Assembly: GCA_036274155.1 (NCBI GenBank)
Contig: DASUGH010000165.1
Coordinates: 20,309-84,308 of the forward strand
Source: Gp6-AA40 sp036274155
Lineage (GTDB): Bacteria; Acidobacteriota; Vicinamibacteria; Vicinamibacterales; UBA2999
Length of the DNA: 64,000 nt
Direction: 5' to 3'
The notes under the pieces: model-generated
The model's database searches: none
Seen by the model: the letters and a program-made list of their open reading frames with translations, nothing else
What the model was told of the DNA's origin: nothing
Made by a program: the position numbers and the translations under genes
Shown here: positions 44,839-54,171 of the stretch, piece by piece
Position numbering within the stretch: position 1 is the stretch's first letter
Layout: each line of letters opens with the position of its first letter

Positions 44839-47355
44839 ATGAAGAATCGTACGTTTTCATCATTCCTGCGGACGCCGCGCCGTCGTCGGGGACGTTCGCG
44901 CCTCTTCGTGCTCGGCGCCGCGTTCGTGGCCTCGACCGCCGGCGGCGGGAAGCTCGCCTACGCCCAACAACCGCGACAAAACGGCCAAACCGCGTCGTCG
45001 GCGGGGCTCGTCCAGCCGGGTGGTGTCGCACAGCAGACGCACCGCTTCGACATTCCCGCCGGAACCATCGAAACGGTCAGCGACCAGTTCCGTACGCTTA
45101 CCGGCATCCGAGTCGTGATCGTCAACGAGATGATCAAGAGTCTGCCGTCGCCCGGTGTGGCAGGTGTGATGACGGGCGAGCAGGCGCTCGAGCAAATGCT
45201 CGCCGGAACGAGCGTCGGATTCGTGTTCACCGCGCGCGATGCTGTGTCGCTCGACATCCGTACATCTGAACAACTCACAGTGACCGGGCGCACCGCTGTC
45301 GTTGCGTCCCCGAAGTACACGGCGCCGCCTCGCGAAGTGCCACAGACGATCGCCCTCATTACCCGCGAGGTCATCGAGGAGCAGGGCGCGACCACGTTGA
45401 GCGAGGCGCTGCGGAACGTCCCCGGCATCACGCTCCAGGCAGGCGAAGGTGGCGGCGCCTCGAACACTGCGGGCGACATGTTCAACATGCGCGGGTTCAA
45501 TGCCGCCAATAGTCTCTTCGTCGACGGTGTGCGGGATGACGGCCTGATCTCGCGGGATGTGTTCAATCTCGAGCAGATCGAAGTCTTCATGGGACCGACC
45601 GGGTCGGACGTCGGCCGCGGCACCGCCGCCGGCTACGTCAACATGCACACCAAGAGCCCGTACGTCGGCACCGGGATGTCGGTGAACGCGGGCTTCGGCA
45701 GCGCCGAACAGGGCCGCCTGAGCGCCGACTTCAACTGGTCCGCACCGGCCACCGCCACCGGCGGCTGGCTCACGCGGAGCGGCCTCCGACTGAACGCGCT
45801 CTGGCAGAACAGCGGCGTCCCCGGTCGCGACGTGGTCGAGAACGAGACGCGCGGTATTGCCCCGTCCTTCGCGATGGGACTCGGGACGCCGACACGTGTG
45901 GTGCTGGCAGCGCAGTTCGTCCGCCAGGACAACCTTCCCGACTACGGCATTCCGGGCGCCGCATGGGAAGAGGAGCCTCTGACGCCCACCACCATCCGCG
46001 CGGATTCGTCAGTGGCGCAGACCAACTACTACGGAAGCGCCAGCTTCGACTATGACGAGGCATCGCAGGACGCCTACACGGCCCGGATCGAACACGACGT
46101 CAACCGCAGCCTTACGCTTCGCAACCAGACGCGTTACAACCGCACGCACCGCGAGGCTGTCATCACGACGATCCAGAACGTCGCGGCATTCAATCCGGTG
46201 ACGAACCTCGTCACGCTGGCGCGTCAGGGCAACGAGCGCGAGAACGAAATCCTGTCCAATCAGACGAGCCTCGTCGATCGGTTCTCGACCGGCCGCTTCC
46301 GTCATGCCGTGAGCGCAGGGCTCGAGGTCACTGCCGAGCAGCAGTTCGCGCCGACGCTGACCGGTGTAGGAACGCGGGCGCCAGCGAACATCTACACGCC
46401 CGACACGCACGCCCCGGTGGCCGGTTACGATCCCGCGCGCACGAGCGCCAACAGCCGCGGCCGCACTAGTACCGTGGCGCTCTATGCCTTCGACACGATT
46501 GACCTTGCGACCAGATGGCAGGTCAGTGGCGGCCTTCGCTGGGAGCACTACGAGACCGACTTCACGACCGTCGATGCTGCAGGCGCGACGACGGTGGACC
46601 TCGGAGCCGCCGATCAGCTCGTCAGCGGCAAGGTGGGAGTCGTTTATCGGGCCACCGAGAACGGCAATGTCTACGTCTCATACGGCACGACGGTGACACC
46701 GCCCGGATCGGCCAACTTCACGTTGAGCGCACAGATCAACAACGTGAACAATCCGAGCCTGGCGCCGCAGGAGTCCAGCAACTTCGAAGTCGGCACCAAG
46801 TGGGACGTGGCCAACGGCCGTCTGTCGCTGACCGGAGCCGTCTTCCATACCAGGAACCGGAATGTCATCTATACCGTCGACGCCACGGTGGTTCCACCAG
46901 TCTTCAACCAGGACGATGCGCAGCGCGTGAACGGGATCACCGTGGGCGCCATGGGGCGAATCGGGGATCGGTGGGAGGTGCTGGCCAATGCCGGATTCCT
47001 CGACACCGCTCTGGAAAGTCAGGATGCGGCCATTAACGGCAACCACCTGACGCTGACGCCGCGGCACTCGGGCAGCGTCTGGACGACCTACCGGGCGCCG
47101 ATTGGCCTGCGCGTCGGCGGCGGAGTCCGCTATACCGACGACGTGTTCATCAACACCGCCAACACGATTCGATCGCCTGGGTATCACGTCATCGACGGGC
47201 TCGTCGAATACGACGTGAACACGCATCTGACGCTGCGACTGAATCTTTACAACCTGACCGACGAGGTCTACATCCGCAACGTCAACAACAACGGCGCCCG
47301 CTACAACCCCGGCTACACACGTTCGGCAATGTTCACGACGAACGTCAGGTTCTGA
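44839..47355 (+). CDS. TonB-dependent siderophore receptor with STN domain
   Basis: 838 residues. Twin-arginine-rich signal segment, then an STN domain (about 65-125, FDIPAGTIETVSDQFRTLTGIRV in parts), a plug (VPQTIALITREVIEEQGATTLSEALRNVPGI in parts), and a beta-barrel ending in ...FTTNVRF. The plug and barrel resemble catecholate-type receptors such as Fiu. The STN domain usually signals to FecR/FecI regulators, which are absent here. Start: ATG at 44839, 25 bases after the PepSY stop. Confidence 0.88.
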   Translation: MKNRTFSSFLRTPRRRRGRSRLFVLGAAFVASTAGGGKLAYAQQPRQNGQTASSAGLVQPGGVAQQTHRFDIPAGTIETVSDQFRTLTGIRVVIVNEMIKSLPSPGVAGVMTGEQALEQMLAGTSVGFVFTARDAVSLDIRTSEQLTVTGRTAVVASPKYTAPPREVPQTIALITREVIEEQGATTLSEALRNVPGITLQAGEGGGASNTAGDMFNMRGFNAANSLFVDGVRDDGLISRDVFNLEQIEVFMGPTGSDVGRGTAAGYVNMHTKSPYVGTGMSVNAGFGSAEQGRLSADFNWSAPATATGGWLTRSGLRLNALWQNSGVPGRDVVENETRGIAPSFAMGLGTPTRVVLAAQFVRQDNLPDYGIPGAAWEEEPLTPTTIRADSSVAQTNYYGSASFDYDEASQDAYTARIEHDVNRSLTLRNQTRYNRTHREAVITTIQNVAAFNPVTNLVTLARQGNERENEILSNQTSLVDRFSTGRFRHAVSAGLEVTAEQQFAPTLTGVGTRAPANIYTPDTHAPVAGYDPARTSANSRGRTSTVALYAFDTIDLATRWQVSGGLRWEHYETDFTTVDAAGATTVDLGAADQLVSGKVGVVYRATENGNVYVSYGTTVTPPGSANFTLSAQINNVNNPSLAPQESSNFEVGTKWDVANGRLSLTGAVFHTRNRNVIYTVDATVVPPVFNQDDAQRVNGITVGAMGRIGDRWEVLANAGFLDTALESQDAAINGNHLTLTPRHSGSVWTTYRAPIGLRVGGGVRYTDDVFINTANTIRSPGYHVIDGLVEYDVNTHLTLRLNLYNLTDEVYIRNVNNNGARYNPGYTRSAMFTTNVRF

Positions 47356-47364
47356 GGTCGGGCA

Positions 47365-48045
47365 ATGCTGTTGCAGATTCCAGAGGTCCTGACGCCTGAG
47401 CAGGTGACGCACGCCCGTCAACGGCTGGCTGCCGCCGAGTGGGTGGACGGCCGGATCACCGCCGGGCACCAATCCCTCCGCGCGAAGGACAACGCTCAGT
47501 TGCCCGAGACGCACCCGGTTGGCCGCGAGCTCGGTGAGCTCATCCTCACCGCCTTGCAGCGCAACCCGTTGTTCATTTCGGCGGCGCTGCCACTCCGGGT
47601 TTTTCCGCCGCTGTTCAATCGTTATTCGGGAGGACAGCGGTTCGGCAACCATGTCGACAACGCGATTCGTCAGGCGGCCGGAAGCGCGCTACGAATACGG
47701 ACGGATCTCTCGGCGACGCTCTTCCTCGCCGATCCCGACGAGTACGACGGCGGCGAGCTGGTGATCGAGGATACCTATGGGGTGCACAGCGTCAAACTCA
47801 CCTCCGGGCACATGGTCCTCTACCCGGCGACCAGCCTGCACAGCGTCAGGCCGGTCACGCGCGGTGCCCGCATCGCGTCGTTCTTCTGGATTCAGAGCAT
47901 GATTCGCGACGATGGGCAGCGAACGCTGCTCTTCGATCTCGATACAGCGATCCAGCGTTTGACCGTCGACCTCCCGCAGCATCCCGCCGCCGTCCAGCTG
48001 ACGGCCGTGTATCACAATCTGCTGCGGCATTGGGCGGAGATGTAG
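47365..48045 (+). CDS. PiuC/YbiX-type Fe(II) and 2-oxoglutarate-dependent hydroxylase
   Basis: 226 residues. Double-stranded beta-helix with metal motif HxD in GNHVDNAI and H in TSLHSVRPV, with R of the 2-oxoglutarate site in TRGARI. Matches the PKHD-type hydroxylase family (PiuC in Pseudomonas, YbiX in E. coli, next to fiu). Nine bases after the receptor stop, so one operon. Acts in iron-limited growth; exact substrate not known to me. Confidence 0.9.
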   Translation: MLLQIPEVLTPEQVTHARQRLAAAEWVDGRITAGHQSLRAKDNAQLPETHPVGRELGELILTALQRNPLFISAALPLRVFPPLFNRYSGGQRFGNHVDNAIRQAAGSALRIRTDLSATLFLADPDEYDGGELVIEDTYGVHSVKLTSGHMVLYPATSLHSVRPVTRGARIASFFWIQSMIRDDGQRTLLFDLDTAIQRLTVDLPQHPAAVQLTAVYHNLLRHWAEM

Positions 48046-48149
48046 CAACTTTTGCGATCGGCACACGATCACAGGTCGCTGACCTTGCCCTGTTGACGAC
48101 TCCGTTCGAGTCGGGCTTTTACTGCCAATAGGGCCAGCCCGCGCGGAGC

Positions 48150-50699
48150 GTGGAAAAGAGATACTGCCCGCCAGCCCCGCGTCATCGCTCTTGCACGTCG
48201 CGCTGCGTGCGCTCTCTCGGTTTGATTCCAGCCGTGGCGTGCCTCGCCGGCACGGCGTTCGGCGCCGTGTCGAGTATGGACGCCCGCGCTCTCGTCTGGC
48301 TGTTCGGAGCGGTTGCCGCTGCGATTGCGTTCGGGTGGATGACGGCCTTGCCGCGGCTGCGGTTCGCCGGCCTTGCCTGCGGCTACGCCATCGTGGGCGC
48401 TGTGCTCGCCGCTCACGCGCGTGAGACAGCGCTCCACACGTCTCTGCGTGACCTGCTCGAGAGCAACTACGGAGAGTTCGCGATCGACGCGCTCGGTCCT
48501 CAAGGTGAACACCCGCCGGTCGTCACACGGTTCGTCTTGCAGGAAGACGCCGGCCGGGCCGGTGACGTCGTGCTGTTTCCGGCGTCGGTAACGGGGCTGC
48601 TGATCGATCGGCGCTGGCGTCGGCTGCCTGGTGACGGTGTGCGCCTCACGGTCGGCGGAGCGACCTCTGACCAGCGGTTGTCTCAGTGGCGTGCGGGGCG
48701 GACGATCGTGGCTCCCGTGACGTTTCGCCGCCCGGCGCGATACCTGAACGAGGGCGTTCCGGACTTCGAGCGTGCTCTCGCTCTGGATGGGACGTCGCTT
48801 CTCGGAACTGTGAAGAGCGGGCTGCTCCTCGAGGTCGAACGCCCGGGTTCGCGCATTCAGGAGGTCGCGGCAGCCATTCGCCTGCACGTGAGGCTCGTAA
48901 TCGAGCGGCGGATCGCCGGACACGATCCAGTCGCGGCCGCCGTGATCACGGCCGTGCTCATCGGTGACCGCAGCGGGCTCCCAGATTCGGTGCGGACCCG
49001 GCTCCAGGCAGCCGGGATCTATCACGTCATCGCCATTTCGGGCGGGAACATCGCGATACTGGCCGGCCTGCTGCTCCTCACGCTGGCGCTGGTGGGAGTG
49101 CGCGGCCGGCCGGCGGCGATGGCGACGCTCGTTCTGCTTTGGGCCTGCTCGTGCGTCATCACGGCCGGGCCGTCGGTGTGGCGCGCCACGCTCATGGCGA
49201 TTGTCTACCTTGCCGCGCGCGCCATCGATCATCGGACGCCGACGTGGCATGCCATGGCGGTGGCGATCATCGCGATGATCGTGGCGCAGCCGCTGGATGT
49301 TCGCGATCCCGGCTTCATCCTGACGTTCGGTGCGACGCTGGCGCTGGTCGAAGTCGCTCGCCGCGCCGGTGCTTTGACGCCGCGAACCCTCGAAAGCCGT
49401 CGAGTGCGCGAGTCACGATCACGACGCGCTGTGCGAGCCATCTGGCGGTCCTGGATAGCGCCGTCCCTGCTCGCATCCGCGGCAGTCGAAGTCGCGTTGA
49501 TGCCGGTGTCGGCCGTCGCCTTCTCGCGCATCACGGTGGCCGGGCTGGTGCTGAATCTGGCCGCCGTTCCAGCGATGGCGCTGGTTCAGTCCGCCGGGCT
49601 GGTACTCGTCCTCTGCGACCACTGGTCGGTGGTGGCGGTGCCTGCGGCCTGGATCGCCACCTGGAGCGCGACTGGACTGGTCGAGTGTGCCCGTCTCGTC
49701 GACGTCGCTCCGTGGCTCGCGCGTCGCGTGCCGCCGCCGTGGCCAGTGGTGGTGATCGCCTACTACGTCGGCCTTGCCGTGGTCCTCGCGCCGATCAGAC
49801 GCCTCCGTCTCGCCGGCGGAATCGTCATGTCGGCCGCCGCACTCGTCATGGTCTGCGGTGTGTCTGCGGTCGGATGGAGCAGGACAGACGCGAACGAGGC
49901 GTCACTCCGATTGACGATGTTCGACGTCGGTCAGGCCGAGGCGATGCTGCTGCAGGTGCCGGGTGCCGGTCCGCTGCTCGTCGATGCCGCAGGCGCTCCT
50001 TTCGGGTCTGGACTCGATATCGGAACCCGGGTGCTCACACCTGCTTTGTGGGCGAAGCACGTCACGGGCGTCGATACCCTGCTGGTGACGCACGGCGATC
50101 CCGATCACGTCGGTGGAGCGGCAGCGGTGATCGAGGCCTTCACACCGGCGCGCCTGTGGATCGGCGTCGACGTCCCATCGCATGAGCCGACGCAGTCACT
50201 GATGGGACGCGCGCGCCAGGCGGGGCTGGTCGTCGAATCGCTGCGAGCGGGGGAGGTGCGTGCCGTTGGCCGTGCGCGCCTGCGGGTCCTCCATCCGCCC
50301 GAGCCGGACTGGGAACGTCCGCGTGTACGGAACGACGACTCTGTCGTCCTCGAACTGCTCTTCGGCGACACCGCGTTTCTCCTGACCGGGGATATCAGCG
50401 CCGAGGTCGAGCGCGCGATCCTCCCGCAGCTCTCGACCGCCCGGTACCGGATCCTCAAGGTCGCCCATCACGGCAGCCGCACATCGACTTCAGGTGAGCT
50501 GCTCGACGCCTGGAAGCCGCAGCTCGCGATCGTCAGCTGCGGGCGTGGCAACCGGTTCGGGCACCCCGCGCCGGAGGTGATCGCACGACTCGCCGCCGCC
50601 GGGGTGCGGGTAGTGCGGACCGATCTGGAGGGGCAGATCACGATTGAGACCGATGGGCGGCAGGTCGGCGTGACGACATATGCCGGGAGCAGGCGATGA
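48150..50699 (+). CDS. comEC: ComEC/Rec2 DNA-uptake channel protein
   Basis: 849 residues. N-terminal DUF4131 region with membrane helices, central competence domain (VIAISGGNIAILAGLLLLTLALV in parts, GPSVWRATLMAIVYLAARA in part) and further helices, and a C-terminal metallo-beta-lactamase-like domain (MFDVGQAEAMLL, LLVTHGDPDHVGG, KVAHHGSRTSTS). ComEC carries single-stranded DNA across the inner membrane in transformation. Start: GTG at 48150. No comEA is adjacent. Its 3' end abuts the CACGAAGG repeat. Confidence 0.88.
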   Translation: MEKRYCPPAPRHRSCTSRCVRSLGLIPAVACLAGTAFGAVSSMDARALVWLFGAVAAAIAFGWMTALPRLRFAGLACGYAIVGAVLAAHARETALHTSLRDLLESNYGEFAIDALGPQGEHPPVVTRFVLQEDAGRAGDVVLFPASVTGLLIDRRWRRLPGDGVRLTVGGATSDQRLSQWRAGRTIVAPVTFRRPARYLNEGVPDFERALALDGTSLLGTVKSGLLLEVERPGSRIQEVAAAIRLHVRLVIERRIAGHDPVAAAVITAVLIGDRSGLPDSVRTRLQAAGIYHVIAISGGNIAILAGLLLLTLALVGVRGRPAAMATLVLLWACSCVITAGPSVWRATLMAIVYLAARAIDHRTPTWHAMAVAIIAMIVAQPLDVRDPGFILTFGATLALVEVARRAGALTPRTLESRRVRESRSRRAVRAIWRSWIAPSLLASAAVEVALMPVSAVAFSRITVAGLVLNLAAVPAMALVQSAGLVLVLCDHWSVVAVPAAWIATWSATGLVECARLVDVAPWLARRVPPPWPVVVIAYYVGLAVVLAPIRRLRLAGGIVMSAAALVMVCGVSAVGWSRTDANEASLRLTMFDVGQAEAMLLQVPGAGPLLVDAAGAPFGSGLDIGTRVLTPALWAKHVTGVDTLLVTHGDPDHVGGAAAVIEAFTPARLWIGVDVPSHEPTQSLMGRARQAGLVVESLRAGEVRAVGRARLRVLHPPEPDWERPRVRNDDSVVLELLFGDTAFLLTGDISAEVERAILPQLSTARYRILKVAHHGSRTSTSGELLDAWKPQLAIVSCGRGNRFGHPAPEVIARLAAAGVRVVRTDLEGQITIETDGRQVGVTTYAGSRR

Positions 50700-50702
50700 C
50701 GA

Positions 50703-50872
50703 ACCACGAAGGACGAAAACACCAAGGACAGGAAGGGTTGTCGAAGCGCTTGGAGACGGCTTCCTGGAGTCGATCTATGCCGATCACCTTTCGGGTTCCA
50801 CTCCTCCGTCAGGGCGTACATCGGATTGTTCTATAGCTTCGTGTCCTTCGCCTTCTTCGTGTCCTTCGTGGT
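50703..50872. repeat. CACGAAGG-type inverted repeat flanking a decayed gene
   Basis: Left arm 50703-50736 carries ACCACGAAGGACG and CCAAGGACAGGAAGG; right arm 50838-50872 carries CTTCGTGTCCTTCG twice, ending CCTTCGTGGT. The arms are imperfect reverse complements. On the mazG strand the right arm encodes a Thr-Lys-Asp-Thr-Lys repeat, the hallmark of this repeat type. The arms frame a GxxExxY remnant. Confidence 0.75.
50731..50815 (+). pseudogene. Remnant of a GxxExxY-family gene
   Basis: The frame reads VVEALGDGFLESIYADHL, which fits the family's opening 'I..A..VH..LGPGFLESVYE.AL'. The next family segment (a 'VPL....Y.G' type) appears only in another frame as FRVPLLRQGVHR, so about 15 residues and a frame have been lost. 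The gene is far too short to act. GxxExxY genes are often flanked by CACGAAGG-type repeats in environmental genomes (from memory). Confidence 0.5.
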
Positions 50873-51712
50873 TGAGACGTCTTCGTGCCCTCGAATACTG
50901 TCTTTGACCCGCCCCCACTCAGCCTCCATCTCTTCGAGCGTCGCCTCGGTGAGCGGCCTGCCTCGTGCGGCGAGGCGCTGCTCCATCGCTTCGAACCGGG
51001 CGCTGAATTTCTCCGTCGCACGGCGCAGCGCCGCTTCCGGTTCAACACCCAGCTTCCGCGAGAGGTTGGCGATGGCGAAGAGCAAATCGCCCATTTCCTC
51101 TTCCGCGCGCGACAGGTGGCCGGTCGCTCCGGACTCGACCTCGTGGCGGACCTCGGCCACCTCTTCGTCGATCTTGGCGAGGACGTCGCCGGGCGTATTC
51201 CAGTCGAAGCCCACGGCCGCGGCGCGGGCGCCGATCTCGTAGGCTCGCAGCAGGGCGGGAAGCGTCCTGGGCACGCCGCTCAACGTCGTTTTCGTTCGAG
51301 GCGCGTCACGTCCCGCTGCGGCGCGTTCGCGCGCCTTGAGCGTCTCCCATTTCTCGATGACCTGCTGGCTGGTGAGCGCGTCTGCGCCAGCGTCACGCGC
51401 AAAGACGTGCGGGTGGCGGCGCACCAGCTTGTCGCAGATGGTGTCGATGGCGTCGCCGATATCGAAGTCGCCGGCCTCCTCGCTGATGCGCGCCAGGAAG
51501 ACCGCCTCGAAGAGGAAGTCGCCGAGCTCTTCCTTCAGGTCGGCGGCCGACCCACTCTCGATTGCCTCGAGCAGCTCGTAGGTTTCCTCCAGCACGAACG
51601 GGCGGAGTGACGCGTGCGTCTGCTCGCGATCCCACGGGCAGCCGCCCGGTTCCCGCAGCGTGCGCATGATGTCGAGCAGGCGTTCGAAACGTGAGCCGGC
51701 GGTGTCGGCCAT
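50831..51712 (-). CDS. mazG: Nucleoside triphosphate pyrophosphohydrolase MazG, with repeat-derived tail
   Basis: 293 residues. Two all-alpha NTP-PPase domains: GGCPWDREQTHASLRPFVLEE in parts with EETYEL and EELGDFLFEAVFL in the first, and EEVAEVRHE...EEEMGDLLFAIANLSR in the second, with the ExxE and ExxD metal sites. It degrades non-canonical nucleotides. The C-terminus (STTKDTKKAKDTKL) is out of keeping with the family and is encoded by the right arm of the CACGAAGG repeat, so the natural end was probably replaced. Divergent from the DUF1844 gene. Confidence 0.9.
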   Translation of the reverse strand: MADTAGSRFERLLDIMRTLREPGGCPWDREQTHASLRPFVLEETYELLEAIESGSAADLKEELGDFLFEAVFLARISEEAGDFDIGDAIDTICDKLVRRHPHVFARDAGADALTSQQVIEKWETLKARERAAAGRDAPRTKTTLSGVPRTLPALLRAYEIGARAAAVGFDWNTPGDVLAKIDEEVAEVRHEVESGATGHLSRAEEEMGDLLFAIANLSRKLGVEPEAALRRATEKFSARFEAMEQRLAARGRPLTEATLEEMEAEWGRVKDSIRGHEDVSTTKDTKKAKDTKL

Positions 51713-51743
51713 CGGGCCATGCTACCATTCCAATTTTGGTTCT

Positions 51744-52070
51744 ATGACCGATCAGCCAGCTTCGCCCAGCGATCCCGATGACGCGCGCATCACCTTCGTG
51801 GGGTTTGTCGTCTCACTCGCGCACACGGCCGCCGTGCATTTCGGCGATGTGGCAGACCCGGTCACTGGGGAGACCGCCGAGGTGAATCTCTTGGCCGCGC
51901 AGCAGATGATTGAAATCCTGGCGCTGCTGGAAGAGAAGACACGCGGCAACCTGACGGCCGAAGAGCGGCAGCTGCTCGAGCAGATCCTCTATGAGCTCCG
52001 CTTACGTTACGTGGAGGCGACCAAAGGGCAGGCCGCCGAACGTTCGTCGTCCCGCATCATCATCCCTTGA
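51744..52070 (+). CDS. DUF1844 domain protein
   Basis: 108 residues. Family pattern: FVGFVVSLAHTAAVHFGDV, 'VNLLAAQQMIEILALLEEKTRGNLTAEERQLLEQILYELRLRYVE' in parts. Small helical cytosolic protein of unknown role. First gene of the eight-gene plus-strand run. ATG at 51744. Its stop overlaps the next start in TTGA. Confidence 0.85.
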   Translation: MTDQPASPSDPDDARITFVGFVVSLAHTAAVHFGDVADPVTGETAEVNLLAAQQMIEILALLEEKTRGNLTAEERQLLEQILYELRLRYVEATKGQAAERSSSRIIIP

Positions 52071-52900
52071 CACAGCCGCAGATCGAGCGGCCTCCAGCAG
52101 GCCGGCAGACGAGCGCGTCCGCCCGCGTCACCTTCCTCGGCAGCGGCACATCGCACGGTGTGCCGATGATCGGCTGCGACTGTGCGGTGTGCCGCTCGAC
52201 GGACCCGCGTGACTCGCGGCTTCGTCCGTCGGTTTACATCGACGTCGCAGACCGGCAACGCATCCTCGTCGATACCACACCTGATCTGCGGCAGCAGGCG
52301 CTGCGGCACGGAGTACGGCGGATCGACGCCATTCTCTTCACGCATGCCCACGCGGATCACATCCTCGGCCTGGACGAAGTGAGGCGGTTCAACACGCTGC
52401 AGGGTGGGTCCATCCCCTGCCATGCGAGCGCGCCCTCCTGGGACGTCATCAAGAGGAGCTTCTACTACGCGTTCGACGGGCTCCCGCGGGAGGGCGGCGG
52501 AGTCCCGCAACTGGTCGACATCGAGATCCGTGGACCGTTCATGGTCGGCAACGTCCGGGTCGTGCCCGTGCCACTGTGGCACGGCACCCTGCCGATCCTC
52601 GGCTTCCGTTTCGGCGCCTTCGCCTACCTGACCGATTGCAGCCGCATCCCCGATGAATCCTGGGCGCTGATCCGCGGGATCGACACCCTGGTACTGGGGG
52701 CGTTGCGCGACGAGCCGCATCCCACGCACTTCACCGTCGCACAGGCCGTGGAGGCGATCGCCCGCGTCGGTCCGCGCCGTGCCTATCTGACACATATGAA
52801 CCACGATCTCGGTCACGCGGCGACCAACGCGCGCCTGCCCGCAGGGATTGAACTGGCATATGATGGGCTCGTGCTCGACGTTGCGGTCGACGTGGAGTGA
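52067..52900 (+). CDS. PhnP-like metallo-beta-lactamase-fold hydrolase
   Basis: 277 residues. GSGTSHGVPMIGCDCAVC (two structural zinc cysteines plus a PhnP-like glycine turn), THAHADHILGLDEVRRF (main metal motif), LWHGTLPILGFRFGAFAYLTD in parts, and YLTHMNHDLGH. This is the phosphodiesterase subgroup of the MBL fold, including PhnP and lipoate-linked enzymes. TTG start at 52067, coupled to the DUF1844 stop. Confidence 0.85.
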   Translation: MTQPQIERPPAGRQTSASARVTFLGSGTSHGVPMIGCDCAVCRSTDPRDSRLRPSVYIDVADRQRILVDTTPDLRQQALRHGVRRIDAILFTHAHADHILGLDEVRRFNTLQGGSIPCHASAPSWDVIKRSFYYAFDGLPREGGGVPQLVDIEIRGPFMVGNVRVVPVPLWHGTLPILGFRFGAFAYLTDCSRIPDESWALIRGIDTLVLGALRDEPHPTHFTVAQAVEAIARVGPRRAYLTHMNHDLGHAATNARLPAGIELAYDGLVLDVAVDVE

Positions 52901-53836
52901 ATGCCCACGATCCACTTCCCAGACGACCCGAAGCCTTCGTGGGTCGTGCATCCGGTGCTCGCGCTGGGGAACTTCGACGGCCTGCACCGTGGGCATCTCA
53001 AGATCGTCGAGCGGGTGAAGCGAGGCTCGGCCGAGCACGGCGGGACGGCGATGGCCATGACCTTCGACCCGCACCCGCCGCGGGTGGTGCGGCCCGACAA
53101 GGCCCCGCCGCTCTTGATGACGAAGGAGCAGCGGCTCGATGCGCTGCATCGGGCCGGTATCCAGTGCGTGGCGGTGGTCCGGTTCACGCACGAGATGTCG
53201 CAGTGGGATCCCGAGACGTTCGTGCGCGTGGTGCTCGTCGAGTGGCTCCGGGTCGCGCAGGTGTGGGTGGGCGCGAACTTTCTGTTCGGGCGCGGGCGCA
53301 GTGGCAACTTCTCACTGCTGCGGACGCTCGGGCAGCGATACGGGTTCAGGGCCGACAAAATCGATCCGGTCCGCTACAAGGATTTCGTTGTCAGCAGCAC
53401 GAGGATCCGGCGGCTCGTCGGCGAAGGTCGCATCGACGAGGCAGGGGCGTTGATGGGGCATCCGTATTACATCGACGGCACGGTGGTTGAGGGGCGGGGA
53501 CGAGGGCGGGAGCTCGGGTTTCCGACCGCGAACCTGCAGACGACCAACGAGCTGCTGCCGCCGAACGGCGTCTACGCCACGACGGTCGTCATCGACGGCA
53601 TCTTCCGGGCAGGTCTGACCAACATCGGCGTGCGGCCGACGTTTGGCGAGACGGAGACGGCGATCGAGACCTACGTGCTCGACTACAGCGGCGACCTTTA
53701 TGGGAAGCCGGTAAGGCTGGCGTTCGTCCAGCGGCTGCGCGACGAGCGTCGATTCCCGGACGTCGACGCGCTGAAAGCGCAAATCGAGGCGGATCGGCGT
53801 CGCGCCGAGCGTCTCTTCAGCCGGATTTCCATTTGA
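52901..53836 (+). CDS. ribF: Bifunctional riboflavin kinase / FAD synthetase
   Basis: 311 residues. N-terminal FAD synthetase with ALGNFDGLHRGHLKI and SSTRIRRLVGEGRI; C-terminal flavokinase with GRGRGRELGFPTANL and 'PNGVYATTVVIDG', 'TNIGVRPTFG'. Makes FMN and FAD. ATG immediately follows the TGA of the previous gene. Confidence 0.95.
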   Translation: MPTIHFPDDPKPSWVVHPVLALGNFDGLHRGHLKIVERVKRGSAEHGGTAMAMTFDPHPPRVVRPDKAPPLLMTKEQRLDALHRAGIQCVAVVRFTHEMSQWDPETFVRVVLVEWLRVAQVWVGANFLFGRGRSGNFSLLRTLGQRYGFRADKIDPVRYKDFVVSSTRIRRLVGEGRIDEAGALMGHPYYIDGTVVEGRGRGRELGFPTANLQTTNELLPPNGVYATTVVIDGIFRAGLTNIGVRPTFGETETAIETYVLDYSGDLYGKPVRLAFVQRLRDERRFPDVDALKAQIEADRRRAERLFSRISI

Positions 53837-53876
53837 TGCCGCGGAAGCCGGTGGCGATCGTGTCGCGGACCAGGTC

Positions 53877-54143
53877 ATGAACGAGACGAGCTTCGAGTTG
53901 ATTGTGTCGGTCTCCAACGATGCGCGCCTGGCCGGCACCGTCCGCGCCCTGGTGGTCTGCGCCGCCAATCAGGCGGGGTGCGCAGAAACCGCTGCCGTGG
54001 CGTTTGCCCGTCGGGTCGAGGACACGGTCCGGAATTCGCTGTCCGGCGCCGGCCACGACGGCATGCTGCCCGTCACCGTCCGTCACCACGCCAGCACGGT
54101 GGAGGTCGTGGTCAACGGACACACACTGAGGCTCGACATCTGA
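53877..54143 (+). CDS. Small protein, possibly anti-sigma-like ATPase fragment
   Basis: 88 residues. The opening 'SNDARLAGTVRALVVCAANQAG' and 'AAVAFARRVEDTVRNSL' resemble the start of anti-sigma-factor kinases (RsbW type: 'LRLVR.+V...A...G....+...+.LAV.EA..N'), but the ATP-binding half is missing. So a stand-alone helical module or a remnant. No other motif. Same strand as its neighbours (41-base gap after ribF, 28 before cysS). Confidence 0.5.
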   Translation: MNETSFELIVSVSNDARLAGTVRALVVCAANQAGCAETAAVAFARRVEDTVRNSLSGAGHDGMLPVTVRHHASTVEVVVNGHTLRLDI

Positions 54144-54171
54144 TCGGCCGCCTGTCACTGTACCGCCCCGG

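Noticed and set aside
48069..49250. 393-codon minus-strand frame opposite comEC
   Set aside because: Shadow of comEC codons; very rich in Arg, Gln and His with no motif or ribosome site.
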